Part shown: positions 15,969-24,241 of the stretch, one piece after another
Layout: every line of letters begins with the position of its first letter
Position numbering within the stretch: position 1 is the stretch's first letter
NCBI GenBank assembly: GCA_035296325.1
Contig: DATHBD010000073.1
Span: 62,001-126,000 of the forward strand
Source: DATHBD01 sp035296325
GTDB taxonomy: Bacteria > Actinomycetota > Actinomycetes > Mycobacteriales > Micromonosporaceae
Direction: 5' to 3'
Length of the DNA: 64,000 bases
Program-made: the position numbers and the translations under genes
Notes under the pieces: generated by a model
What the model was told of the DNA's origin: nothing
The model's database searches: none
The model's input: only the letters and a program-made list of their open reading frames with translations

Positions 15969-18900
15969 ATGAATCTGACCAGACGTGTGTCTCGTCGTTG
16001 GTTAGCAACGATCGCCGCAGTGGCACTGGCCGTCGCCGGTACGGCTTTGACGGTGACGTCCGCCGGTCCGGCTGCGGCGGCGGCACGTTTCCCGTTGACA
16101 TTCAGTAGCAACAACCGGCACTTCGTGGATGCCAATAACCAGCCGTTCTACTTCGCGGCGGACACCGGTTGGTTCATGTTGCAGAGCGCCACCGAGGAGG
16201 AGTGGGACCTGTACCTGGACAACCGCAGGGCGAAGGGCTTCACCGCCGTGATGGTGATGGCCCCGCAGATGTTCAACGAGAAGAACCGGTACGGCGAGCT
16301 GCCGTTCACCACGCCAGGGCACCTGTCCACGCTGAACGAGCGGTGGTGGGCGCGGATGGACACCTTCGTCGGCAAGGCCGCCGCCCGTGGCATGGCGGTG
16401 AACATGGCCCTGTTGTGGCTGGGCTACAAGAACGAGGGATGGGGGGTGGCGTACGGGTACAACACCGTGGCACAGAGCCGCACCTTCGGACAGGTGATGG
16501 GCCGCCGGTACGGGGCCGGTACGGCCCGGCCGAATGTGATCTTCCAGCTCGGCGGTGACCACCAGCCGGACGCCAACTACGCCAAGATCGACGCGGTCGG
16601 GACGGGGATCCGGGAGGTCAATCCGACGGTTCCGATCATGGTGCACGCCAAGCCCTCCACCGAAGGCCGGGTGGTCTACCCCAACGCCCGCTGGTTGAAC
16701 CTGAACACGGTGTACACGTACTACCCGGGCAAGGCCAGTTCCCGGCACGTGTACGCGATGTCGAAGGACGCGTACCTGCGTACCCCGGTGATGCCGTACT
16801 TCATGGTGGAGAGCGGCTACGAGGGGGACGGTGCAACTCCGGCGCAGGTGCGAGCGCAGATGTACTGGCCGGTGCTCAGCGGTGCCACCGGGTTCGGGTA
16901 CGGCAACCGTGACATCTGGCCGGTCAGCGACTCGGAGCACGGCCGCTCCGGCCAGCCGTGGCAGAACCACCTCAACGACCGGGGAGCCTTCAGCGCCGGG
17001 CACGCCGCCACCGTGATGATCGGCCGAGCCTGGTACGACCTCGTGCCGGACTTCGACCACACGGTGGTGACCGCGGGGTACGGCACGTTCAACAACACCA
17101 ACAACGCTGGTGGCAACGACTACGTGACCGCGGGCCGTACCGGCAATGGCCGACTGGTGATGGCGTACCTGCCGTCAACCGGCACGGGAACCCGGTCGCT
17201 CACGGTGGACATGTCGAACTTGACCGTCAACCCGGTCTCGGCGAAGTGGTTCAATCCCGCCAACGGCACCTACACCACCATCGGCTCGTTCGCCAACAGT
17301 GGATCGCGGGCGTTCACCACCCCCGGCAACAACGGCCAGAGCATGAACGACTGGCTCCTCATCCTGGAAGCCGGCGCCACCAGCACACCCACCGCCGCCA
17401 CCACCACCCCACCGGCGACGACCCCACCCGTGACCAACCCACCCGCCACCGGGAACGCGACGTTGACGGCACGGCACAGCGGCAAGTTGGCCCAGGTGCC
17501 GGCCGGATCAACCGACGGCGCGGCGCTCACCCAGAACGCCGCCACCGGAGCCGGCAACCAGCAATGGGAGCTCCGCGACGTCGGCGGCGGCTACGTCCAG
17601 TTGGTCAACCAGGCCACCGGCAAATGCGCGGACGTGACCGCCCGCTCGCTGCTCGATGGCGCGGCCATCGTGCAGTGGACCTGCAACACCGGCACCAACC
17701 AGCAATGGCAGCTCCGCGACGCCGGCGCAGGTTACGTCAACCTCGTCGCCCGGCACAGCGGCAAGTGCGCCGATGTCCTCAACCGGCTCCTGACCGACGG
17801 GGCCGCCCTGGCCCAGTGGACCTGCGGCACCGGCACCAACCAGCAATGGCAACGCAGCACCACCACCGGGCCCGGCCCCACGACGTCGCCCACGGCCTCA
17901 CCCACCGCTCCGCCGCCGCCTCCGCCGCCGGCGGGTGCGAAGCCACGCGTGATCGCCATGACCGACGGTGAGGTCGACGACCGCAGCTCAATGGTCCGGT
18001 TCCTGGAGTACGCGTCGGATTACGACGTGGTCGGCATCGTGCAGACGAACTCCCGGTTCCAGCGGAGCGGGCACAGCGGCGACAGGTGGATCGAGCGCGA
18101 GATCGACCTGTACGCCCAGGTGCTGCCGAACCTCAAGGTCCACAAGGCCGGCTACCCCGAGGCGAGCACCCTGCGCAACGCGATCAGGATCGGCAATGAG
18201 AACAGCGCCGACCTGACCCGCGCGCCGGCCAGCATGGCCACCAAGGACACCCCCGGGTCGGACCTGATCATCAGGACACTGCTGGACAACGACCCGCGGC
18301 CGGTGCACATCCAGGCCTGGGGTGGTGCGAACACCCTTGCGTACGCGCTGTACAAGCTCAAGACCCAGTACTCGGCGGCCGAGTACAACAGGGCCGTGTC
18401 CAGAGCCTGGATCTACTGCATCTGGTACCAGGACGGCGGCGGCCAGTGGATCGAGGACAACATCCCGGGCGCGAAGATCTACGAGGCGTACATGTGGGAC
18501 GACGTGTGGGACTACCAGTCGCTGACCGGGCCGAGTCCCGCCAACGTCAAGACCTTCATGACCGCCGCCTGGCTGAACACCAACGTCAAGCGCAACCACG
18601 GGCCGCTCGGCGCGTACACCCCGCAGTCCTACATCAGTGAAGGCGACACCCCGGCGTTCCTCCCGCTCATCAACAACGGTCTGAACCAGCACCTCGACTA
18701 CACCCTCGGCGGATGGGGCGGACGTCCGGTCTTCGACCAGGGCAACCACATGACCGACGGTCGGGACGACGGCAACGGCAACAAGCCGTTCTGGCGGTGG
18801 ATCCCCGCCCTGCAGAACGACTTCGCCGCCCGGATGGACTGGAACGTCACGTCGAACTTCCGCGACGCCAACCACAACCCGGTTGCCCGCGTCAACGGGG

Positions 18901-19178
18901 CCCTCACCAGGACCGCCGCCCCGGGCAGCACCGTCACCCTGGACGCCTCACCCACCACCGACCCTGACGGCAACCAGCTCACCTTCAAGTGGTGGCAGTA
19001 CTACGACGCCGACTCCGTCAGTGCCAGGGTCGCCATCAGCAACGACACCGCACGCACCGGCGCCAGCTTCGTCGTGCCGAACGAACGTGGCCGGCAGATC
19101 CAGGTCATTCTCGAGGTGACCGACAACGGCACGCCCGCACTTACCCACTACCAGCGGATCTTCGTCAACATCCAGTAA
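15969..19178 (+). CDS. Secreted multi-domain glycosidase: DUF4038 (GH140-like), ricin lectin, DUF1593, Sde182 C-terminal
   Basis: A 1069-residue exported protein. Domains in order: signal peptide (1-36, AAAA cleavage region); DUF4038 apiosidase-like TIM barrel (about 38-330; FYFAADTGWFMLQ, ending in YGNRDIWP); the companion beta-domain (about 370-470, AKWFNPANGTYTTIG); a Thr/Pro linker; a ricin B beta-trefoil with three Q-x-W repeats (about 495-630); a Ser/Pro linker; a DUF1593 nucleoside-hydrolase-like domain (about 657-950; MTDGEVDDRSSMVRFL, WGGANTLAYAL); and a Sde182-type Ig-like C-terminal domain (about 970-1069). Characterised DUF4038/GH140 enzymes attack apiose-containing side chains of pectin. 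DUF1593 proteins are linked to plant cell wall use but poorly defined. The ATG follows GGGAG. It sits next to the PL10 pectate lyase. Confidence 0.82.
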   Translation: MNLTRRVSRRWLATIAAVALAVAGTALTVTSAGPAAAAARFPLTFSSNNRHFVDANNQPFYFAADTGWFMLQSATEEEWDLYLDNRRAKGFTAVMVMAPQMFNEKNRYGELPFTTPGHLSTLNERWWARMDTFVGKAAARGMAVNMALLWLGYKNEGWGVAYGYNTVAQSRTFGQVMGRRYGAGTARPNVIFQLGGDHQPDANYAKIDAVGTGIREVNPTVPIMVHAKPSTEGRVVYPNARWLNLNTVYTYYPGKASSRHVYAMSKDAYLRTPVMPYFMVESGYEGDGATPAQVRAQMYWPVLSGATGFGYGNRDIWPVSDSEHGRSGQPWQNHLNDRGAFSAGHAATVMIGRAWYDLVPDFDHTVVTAGYGTFNNTNNAGGNDYVTAGRTGNGRLVMAYLPSTGTGTRSLTVDMSNLTVNPVSAKWFNPANGTYTTIGSFANSGSRAFTTPGNNGQSMNDWLLILEAGATSTPTAATTTPPATTPPVTNPPATGNATLTARHSGKLAQVPAGSTDGAALTQNAATGAGNQQWELRDVGGGYVQLVNQATGKCADVTARSLLDGAAIVQWTCNTGTNQQWQLRDAGAGYVNLVARHSGKCADVLNRLLTDGAALAQWTCGTGTNQQWQRSTTTGPGPTTSPTASPTAPPPPPPPAGAKPRVIAMTDGEVDDRSSMVRFLEYASDYDVVGIVQTNSRFQRSGHSGDRWIEREIDLYAQVLPNLKVHKAGYPEASTLRNAIRIGNENSADLTRAPASMATKDTPGSDLIIRTLLDNDPRPVHIQAWGGANTLAYALYKLKTQYSAAEYNRAVSRAWIYCIWYQDGGGQWIEDNIPGAKIYEAYMWDDVWDYQSLTGPSPANVKTFMTAAWLNTNVKRNHGPLGAYTPQSYISEGDTPAFLPLINNGLNQHLDYTLGGWGGRPVFDQGNHMTDGRDDGNGNKPFWRWIPALQNDFAARMDWNVTSNFRDANHNPVARVNGALTRTAAPGSTVTLDASPTTDPDGNQLTFKWWQYYDADSVSARVAISNDTARTGASFVVPNERGRQIQVILEVTDNGTPALTHYQRIFVNIQ

Positions 19179-19186
19179 CGCCACAA

Positions 19187-19232
19187 CCACGGCCCCCGCA
19201 CCCGCTGCTCCACGGCGGTGCGGGGGTCGTGG
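19187..19232 (+). terminator. Intrinsic terminator after the DUF4038 fusion gene
   Basis: Arms 19187-19202 and 19217-19232 pair over 16 bp with a single G-U wobble and a 14-nt loop. The first arm starts 9 nt after the stop codon. Confidence 0.65.
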
Positions 19233-19345
19233 ACTGTCCAAGCCGGAGTGCGACGGGGAGACACCGGGGCTTGACCTCAAGTGGACTTCACGTCGCACGC
19301 TGGAGGAACCAGGTCCTCTCGGGTGACAGAAGGAGCGGTGCGCAC

Positions 19346-19720
19346 ATGCGGGTTCGAGGCATCTCCTGGGTCGGCGTGAAGACCGACTCATACCAGCAGA
19401 TGAAGCAGTTCTTCGCCGACGTTGCCGGCGTCGCCATCGACCACGAGCAGCCGGACTTCGCTGTGTTCCGCTTCCCCAACGGCGACAAGCTGGAGATCTT
19501 CGGTCCGGGTGCCGACGATCCACCCGAGCAGTTCGCCGTCGAGAAGGTCGTGGCCAGCTTGCTCGTGGACGACATCAATGAGGCCATCGCCGCGTTACGC
19601 GGGGCCGATGTCGAACTGATCGGGCCCAAACAGGCCGGCGGCGACGGCTACTTCTGGCAACATTTCCGCGCTCCTGACGGGAAGGTCTTCGAGCTGGTGT
19701 GCGACCCTCGGCATGCGTAA
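19346..19720 (+). CDS. VOC (glyoxalase/bleomycin-resistance fold) family protein
   Basis: A small cytoplasmic protein of 124 residues with the paired beta-alpha-beta-beta-beta units of the vicinal-oxygen-chelate superfamily: an N-terminal WVGVKTDSYQQMKQFFADVAG unit and a C-terminal unit ending WQHFRAPDGKVFELV, which carries the usual metal-ligand Glu. The first-unit metal ligand is not obvious. The ATG at 19346 was chosen because AAGGAG lies 10 nt upstream and it gives the normal family length; a longer open frame overlaps the previous gene's terminator. It is monocistronic. Substrate is unknown; members act as lyases, dioxygenases or drug binders. Confidence 0.8.
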   Translation: MRVRGISWVGVKTDSYQQMKQFFADVAGVAIDHEQPDFAVFRFPNGDKLEIFGPGADDPPEQFAVEKVVASLLVDDINEAIAALRGADVELIGPKQAGGDGYFWQHFRAPDGKVFELVCDPRHA

Positions 19721-19749
19721 CTTCTGGTCATGCAGCTGAGCACAGCGGC

Positions 19750-20457
19750 TCAACTCGCGCCTTCCCGAACCCGGTTCGCCTGCGTCTCGGTGATGCGTCG
19801 CACGACCTGCCTCCCCAGCACCGCCGAGCGCCACACAGCCGCCACCCCGGCCGCCCACAGCAGGTACGCGAAAACGCGCGTTTCGCGCATCCGCTCACCA
19901 CTGATCTCGTCGTCCACGACCGCCACGCGCCAGAAGGCGCCCGTCACCCCCAGCAGGACCGTGACGAGCAGCGCCGCCCACCACCGGCGGACCGGCGCGG
20001 GTTGCGACCCGGAGCCGGCGCCGCTCGCCTCGTTCACACCCTGCACCACCCGGTACGGCAGCACGACGTCGGCCACCGGAACAAGCCAGCCACCGATCGA
20101 CCGTCCGTGCGCGCGGCGCGGCCGACCGTTCAGCCGATCGGCGGTGCGCCCGGCTTGTCCGAGCCAGCCGACAAAGGCAACAGCGGTTGCCAGTACGGTC
20201 ACCGCCCAGGCGTACCCGGTGACCAGGAGAACGGTGTCCATCGGCGCCACCAGCTCCACCAGAACGGCCAGGAACGCCAGCACAGCCACGGCGGGGGTGT
20301 CGTGGGTCGCCAGAACGACCTGGTCCTCGTACTCCGCTCCGACCAGCACCACATCGATCACGGTCACGACGACGCAGGCTCGCATGCCAGCCACTGCGAG
20401 TCTGGCGGCCGGCCAGGGGGCCGACGGAGTTGCGGAGATCTCCGGGGGCGTGTCCAT
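19750..20457 (-). CDS. DUF4328-type multi-pass membrane protein
   Basis: A 235-residue inner-membrane protein with about six hydrophobic segments. A short N-terminal tail precedes helices at about 20-40, 54-72 and 74-98; a basic loop RTADRLNGRPRRAHGR follows, then the characteristic segment GGWLVPVADVVLPYRVVQGV of DUF4328 proteins, and further helices near 166-185 and 203-218. No function is established for the family. It runs convergent to the VOC gene with a 29-nt gap and has no operon partner. Confidence 0.65.
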   Translation of the reverse strand: MDTPPEISATPSAPWPAARLAVAGMRACVVVTVIDVVLVGAEYEDQVVLATHDTPAVAVLAFLAVLVELVAPMDTVLLVTGYAWAVTVLATAVAFVGWLGQAGRTADRLNGRPRRAHGRSIGGWLVPVADVVLPYRVVQGVNEASGAGSGSQPAPVRRWWAALLVTVLLGVTGAFWRVAVVDDEISGERMRETRVFAYLLWAAGVAAVWRSAVLGRQVVRRITETQANRVREGAS

Positions 20458-20854
20458 GCCCTTATGGATATCAGCCGCTGCCCCACGGCACGATCCACGG
20501 CGGGATCATCGAGATCCGCTGGGTTCACTCGATCGGGGTGGCGCGAGGGACTGTGGCATCGCCGGTGGACAGACCCTGACGGTGACGCAGCGGGCCGGGG
20601 GGTGAAAGACCGGGCGTTCGGACCATCCGCCGCGCTTGTTGGTTCCGTATCATGGTCGCGATTCATCTCAACCGGTGCGTCCGGCTGGAATGAGTGTGGG
20701 ACTATTGCGGATAGCGCAGGTTCGGGCGGCATTCGTGTCGGTGCGAGGTGGCCGTCGTCGCACCGAGACCCCACCGTGACCAACCGGCCCAGCTCTCGTT
20801 GAACGACGACGCGGCCGGCCGCGAGACTCGAACCTGATACGACCTGGAGATATC
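20458..20854. other. Intergenic region upstream of the fxs operon
   Basis: About 400 bp between divergent genes with no supported gene. It contains a 14-bp perfect palindrome CGCGGCCGGCCGCG (20810-20823) 31 bp before fxsA and a TTGAAC (20799-20804) without a well-placed -10, so no promoter could be fixed. Confidence 0.5.
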
Positions 20855-21028
20855 GTGAACACCGAAGTCGCGACGACGGACGACCTGGTCGGGCCGCTGG
20901 CCATCATCAAGGAGACCCCGCTGCGGGAGATCCGGGCCGAGTACGCCGATCGCGTGGTGCGGCGGATCGTGGACAAGGAGTCCCTGATCCGGCGGCTGGA
21001 TGTGGCCGCGTTCCAGTCAGCACACTGA
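20855..21028 (+). CDS. fxsA: FxSxx-COOH RiPP precursor peptide
   Basis: Precursor of a ribosomally made, post-translationally modified peptide. It is only 57 residues, so standard length filters miss it. The GTG start follows GGAGA. The N-terminal leader contains a helix-forming stretch (LREIRAEYADRVVRRIVDKE), and the C-terminus is AAFQSAH followed directly by the stop, exactly the F-x-S-x-x-COOH pattern that defines this family. In the family the maturase joins the Phe ring to the residue two further on, so a cyclophane between Phe53 and Ser55 is expected. The stop overlaps the maturase ATG by one base, so the two are translationally coupled. The mature product and its role are unknown. Confidence 0.9.
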   Translation: MNTEVATTDDLVGPLAIIKETPLREIRAEYADRVVRRIVDKESLIRRLDVAAFQSAH

Positions 21029-23340
21029 TGCCCCGCCCGGCGGGCGGTGAGACCGACGGCGCCCATCCGCTGAGCCAGTTCGTTCTGAAGGTGCACGGCC
21101 GGTGCGACCTCTCGTGCGATCACTGCTACGTCTACCGGCACGCCGATCAGAGCTGGCGGACGAAGCCGAAGATCATGTCCGGGGACATCGCCCGGGTCGC
21201 TGCACGCCGGATCGCCGAGCACGCGCAGGCCTGGCACCTGCCCCGCGTCCGCGTGGTCCTGCACGGCGGTGAGCCGCTGCTGCTCGGGCCGGCCCGGATG
21301 GATGAGCTCATCGCGCGGCTCCGGGCCCCGATCGAAGCGGTAACCCGACTCACGTTGGTGATGCAGACAAACGGCGTGCGGTTCAACCCGGAGATGGGTG
21401 ACGTGCTCAAGCGGCACGGCGTACGGGTGGGTGTCTCGCTCGACGGCGACCGGGCCGCCAACGACCGGCACCGGCGCTTCGCGGACGGCGCGGGCAGCTT
21501 CGACCAGGCCCGGGCCGCGCTGGCGCTGCTGCGCCGTCCGGAGTACCGCGAGCTGTACGCCGGCATTCTCTGCACCGTTGACGTGCGCAATTCGCCCGAG
21601 CGGGTGTACGAGGCGCTGCTGGCGGAGCGCCCGCCGCAGGTCGATTTTCTGCTGCCGCACGCCACCTGGGACAAGCCGCCGTACCGGCCGGAGGGCCACC
21701 GCACGCCGTACGCGGACTGGCTCTCGGTGATCCACCGGCGCTGGCTCGCCGACGGCCGCCCGATGCGGATCCGCCTCTTCGACGGCCTGCACTCCACCGC
21801 GCAGGGCGGGCCGAGCGGCAGCGAGCAGCTCGGCGCGGACGCCGTCGACCTGGCCGTCATCGAGACCGACGGCCGGTACGAGCAGGCCGACTCGGTGAAG
21901 ACCACCTACCACGGTGCCCCGGGGACCGGCCTGAGCGTGCTCACGCACACGGTCGACGACGTCTCCCGGCTCCGGCCGATCGCGATCCGGCAGCACGGCA
22001 TCCGGAACCTCAACGCCATCTGCCGATCGTGCCCGGTCGTCCGGCAGTGCGCTGGCGGCCTCTACGCCCACCGCTTCCGCACCGGCCACGGATTTGCCAA
22101 CCCGTCGGTCTACTGCGCCGACCTCCGGATCCTGATCGACCGGACCAACGAGCAGAGCAGCGTGCACGACGCGAGCGTCAAGTCGGAGGAGGCCGGCCCG
22201 GCCGACGTGATCGCCCAGATCGCCTCGGGCTTCGGCGATGAGGCGACGATCGGGTGGCTGGCCGAGCAGCAGCGCTCCATCACCAGGGCGCTGGTTTCCG
22301 CCACGATCGATCAGCACGGTCCCACCGCAGGCTGGGAGGCGCTCGCCGAGGTGGAGGCCGAACATCCGGACGCCGTACGTCGCGTACTGGCCCACCCGTA
22401 CGTCCGGGCCTGGGCCGTCGGCATGCTCCGCAAGGACAACCCGGCCGGAATGTCCTACCTGGCCGGTCTCGCCGCCGCGGCGGCAGTGCACGCGGACCTG
22501 CGGGTGGAGACCGAGGTACGGATCGACCGCGGTGTGGTCGCGCTGCCCACGGTGGGCACGCTCTACTGGCCGGAGCCGGTGACGGCCGGCGCACGCATCA
22601 CCGTTGACAGCGGCAAGCTGTGGCTCACCGGCCCGGGCGACCGGACGATCACGGTTGACCTCGCCCAGCCGGGCGCCACCACGACCTGGCAGCCCGCCCG
22701 GTGGATTGCGCTGGACGGCTGGAGCGTGCGGATCGAGGACGGCGATCCGGCACGGGACTGCCACGGCTGGACCCCGGCGGGACGGCTCGACGAACTCGCC
22801 GCCGGCCGGTGGCGGAACTCGCTGGCCGAGGCGTGGCGCCTCATCGGCATCGAGCTGCCCGGATACGCCCCTGCGCTGCGAGCCGGACTACAAGTGATCA
22901 TGCCGCTTGAGCAGGACCCCTCGGGGAAGCAACGGGCGGCCACCGCAATGGACGCGTTCGGTTCGCTGGCCGCCGCCCCGGTCGGCCCGGCCGAGCTCGC
23001 AGTCCTGCTCGTGCACGAGTTCCAGCACGCCAAGCTGGGCGCGCTGCTCGACCTCTACGACCTGCATGACCGGACCTCGGACGCGCAGATCACGGTGGGC
23101 TGGAAACCCGAGCCGAGGCCGGTCGAGGCCGCCCTGCAAGGCGTCTATGCGCACGCCGCGGTGGCCGACGTGTGGCGGCTGCGCGCCGGCACCGACCCGC
23201 GTGCCCCCGAGCTGTACCGGATGTACCACCGCTGGACCACCGACGCCATCGCCGCGCTACGCAGCCCGGGGGCGCTCACCCCGCTGGGGAGTGACTTCGT
23301 CGACCGGCTCGCGGCCACCGTGGCATCCTGGCAGTCGTGA
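21028..23340 (+). CDS. fxsB: FxsB-type radical SAM/SPASM cyclophane maturase with C-terminal HExxH domain
   Basis: Modifies the FxsA C-terminus. The 770-residue protein has a radical SAM domain with Cx3Cx2C (Cys26, Cys30, Cys33; CDLSCDHC), the glycine motif HGGEPLLLG, and a SPASM region with cysteines at 332, 335, 341 and 363 for an auxiliary cluster. The last 370 residues are a second domain with HEFQH at 663-667, the alpha-ketoglutarate-HExxH type reported in fused FxsB-like proteins to beta-hydroxylate the peptide. Such enzymes therefore can form the cyclophane and then hydroxylate it. All motifs look intact. It overlaps fxsA by one base and the next gene by four. Hydroxylation here is inferred from family. 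Confidence 0.92.
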   Translation: MPRPAGGETDGAHPLSQFVLKVHGRCDLSCDHCYVYRHADQSWRTKPKIMSGDIARVAARRIAEHAQAWHLPRVRVVLHGGEPLLLGPARMDELIARLRAPIEAVTRLTLVMQTNGVRFNPEMGDVLKRHGVRVGVSLDGDRAANDRHRRFADGAGSFDQARAALALLRRPEYRELYAGILCTVDVRNSPERVYEALLAERPPQVDFLLPHATWDKPPYRPEGHRTPYADWLSVIHRRWLADGRPMRIRLFDGLHSTAQGGPSGSEQLGADAVDLAVIETDGRYEQADSVKTTYHGAPGTGLSVLTHTVDDVSRLRPIAIRQHGIRNLNAICRSCPVVRQCAGGLYAHRFRTGHGFANPSVYCADLRILIDRTNEQSSVHDASVKSEEAGPADVIAQIASGFGDEATIGWLAEQQRSITRALVSATIDQHGPTAGWEALAEVEAEHPDAVRRVLAHPYVRAWAVGMLRKDNPAGMSYLAGLAAAAAVHADLRVETEVRIDRGVVALPTVGTLYWPEPVTAGARITVDSGKLWLTGPGDRTITVDLAQPGATTTWQPARWIALDGWSVRIEDGDPARDCHGWTPAGRLDELAAGRWRNSLAEAWRLIGIELPGYAPALRAGLQVIMPLEQDPSGKQRAATAMDAFGSLAAAPVGPAELAVLLVHEFQHAKLGALLDLYDLHDRTSDAQITVGWKPEPRPVEAALQGVYAHAAVADVWRLRAGTDPRAPELYRMYHRWTTDAIAALRSPGALTPLGSDFVDRLAATVASWQS

Positions 23341-24128
23341 CCGGCCGGACCGTCACCCGCGACGATCTTGTCGCCGACCTGACCGCCCTCGGCGTCCCCC
23401 GAGGCAGCATCCTGCTGGTGCACTGCTCGATGCGCCGGATCGGCTGGATCGACGGCGGTGCGGCCACCCTGCTCGCCGCGATCCGGGACGTGGCCGGCCC
23501 GGCGGGCACGGTCGTGGTGCCCGCGCAGACGCCGAACAATTCGCTGACCAGCCCGGTCTACCGCGCGGCTACGGCCGGCATGACCGACCCCGAACGCGCC
23601 CGGTACCAGGACGGCATGCCGGGCTTCGATCCGGACAGCACACCGTCGTACGGCGTCGGCGGCTTCGCCGAGCACGTCCGGTCGCATCCGGACGCGCTAC
23701 GCAGCCCACACCCACAGACGTCGTTCGCTGCGCTGGGACCCGCCGCCGCCGAGGTCGTCCGCGTGCACGATCTCGACTGTCATCTGGGCGAGCGGTCCCC
23801 GCTTGGCACGCTCTACCAGCACCGCGCCACGATCCTGCTGCTCGGCGTCGGTACGGCGAAGTGCACCGCGTTGCACCTCGCCGAATCCCGCCTCGACAGG
23901 CCCGCGCCGACCATGGAGTACTCCTGCTTCGTGACCGGGAACGGGCAGCGGATCCTGACCCGGTTCCCGGCCCGGAAGTGGGACGACAGCGATTTCGGCG
24001 TGGCCGGTGACGACCTCCTCCGGCAACGCTGGGCGACGACCGGACGGGTGGGTGACGCCGAAGCCCACCTCCTGCCGCTGGTGCCCGCGGTGGACCGTGC
24101 CGCGGAATGGTTCGCCGGCAACCGCTGA
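23337..24128 (+). CDS. AAC(3)-family acetyltransferase in the fxs operon
   Basis: A 263-residue member of the aminoglycoside 3-N-acetyltransferase fold. Features are LVHCSMRRIGWIDGGAATLL near the N-terminus, GTVVVPAQTPN, the HPQTSFAALG motif, HLGERSPLG, and LLLGVG. These match the Antibiotic_NAT family, which uses acetyl-CoA. The GTG start overlaps the fxsB stop (GTGA), so it is cotranslated with the maturase. Family members occur in other Fxs loci as I recall. In this setting it more likely acylates the peptide or a related amine than confers aminoglycoside resistance; that is inference. It is cytoplasmic, with no signal. Confidence 0.85.
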   Translation: MTGRTVTRDDLVADLTALGVPRGSILLVHCSMRRIGWIDGGAATLLAAIRDVAGPAGTVVVPAQTPNNSLTSPVYRAATAGMTDPERARYQDGMPGFDPDSTPSYGVGGFAEHVRSHPDALRSPHPQTSFAALGPAAAEVVRVHDLDCHLGERSPLGTLYQHRATILLLGVGTAKCTALHLAESRLDRPAPTMEYSCFVTGNGQRILTRFPARKWDDSDFGVAGDDLLRQRWATTGRVGDAEAHLLPLVPAVDRAAEWFAGNR

Positions 24129-24148
24129 TCCGGCGGGGAAGCTGATCA

Positions 24149-24229
24149 ATGACAGAGTGGAGTGGAGCAACTACGCTGAACTTCCGGGTGGTCAACAGAA
24201 TCGGGGATCCAGGTGGACATGCGCGCTGA
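24149..24229 (+). CDS. Possible 26-codon ORF between AAC(3) and fxsC
   Basis: ATG at 24149 follows GGGGAAG with 8-nt spacing and runs 26 codons to a stop 12 nt before fxsC, filling the only real gap in the operon. The peptide begins MTEWSGATTLNFRVV and ends GGHAR. It has no F-x-S-x-x end, no signal and no known relative. It may be a translated small gene or chance. Confidence 0.25.
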   Translation: MTEWSGATTLNFRVVNRIGDPGGHAR

Positions 24230-24241
24230 GGAGAAGCGATC

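Noticed and set aside
20823..20840. tRNA T-arm-like GGTTCGAGTC on the minus strand before fxsA
   Set aside because: The flanking bases do not form the T-stem, and no acceptor or anticodon arm is found.
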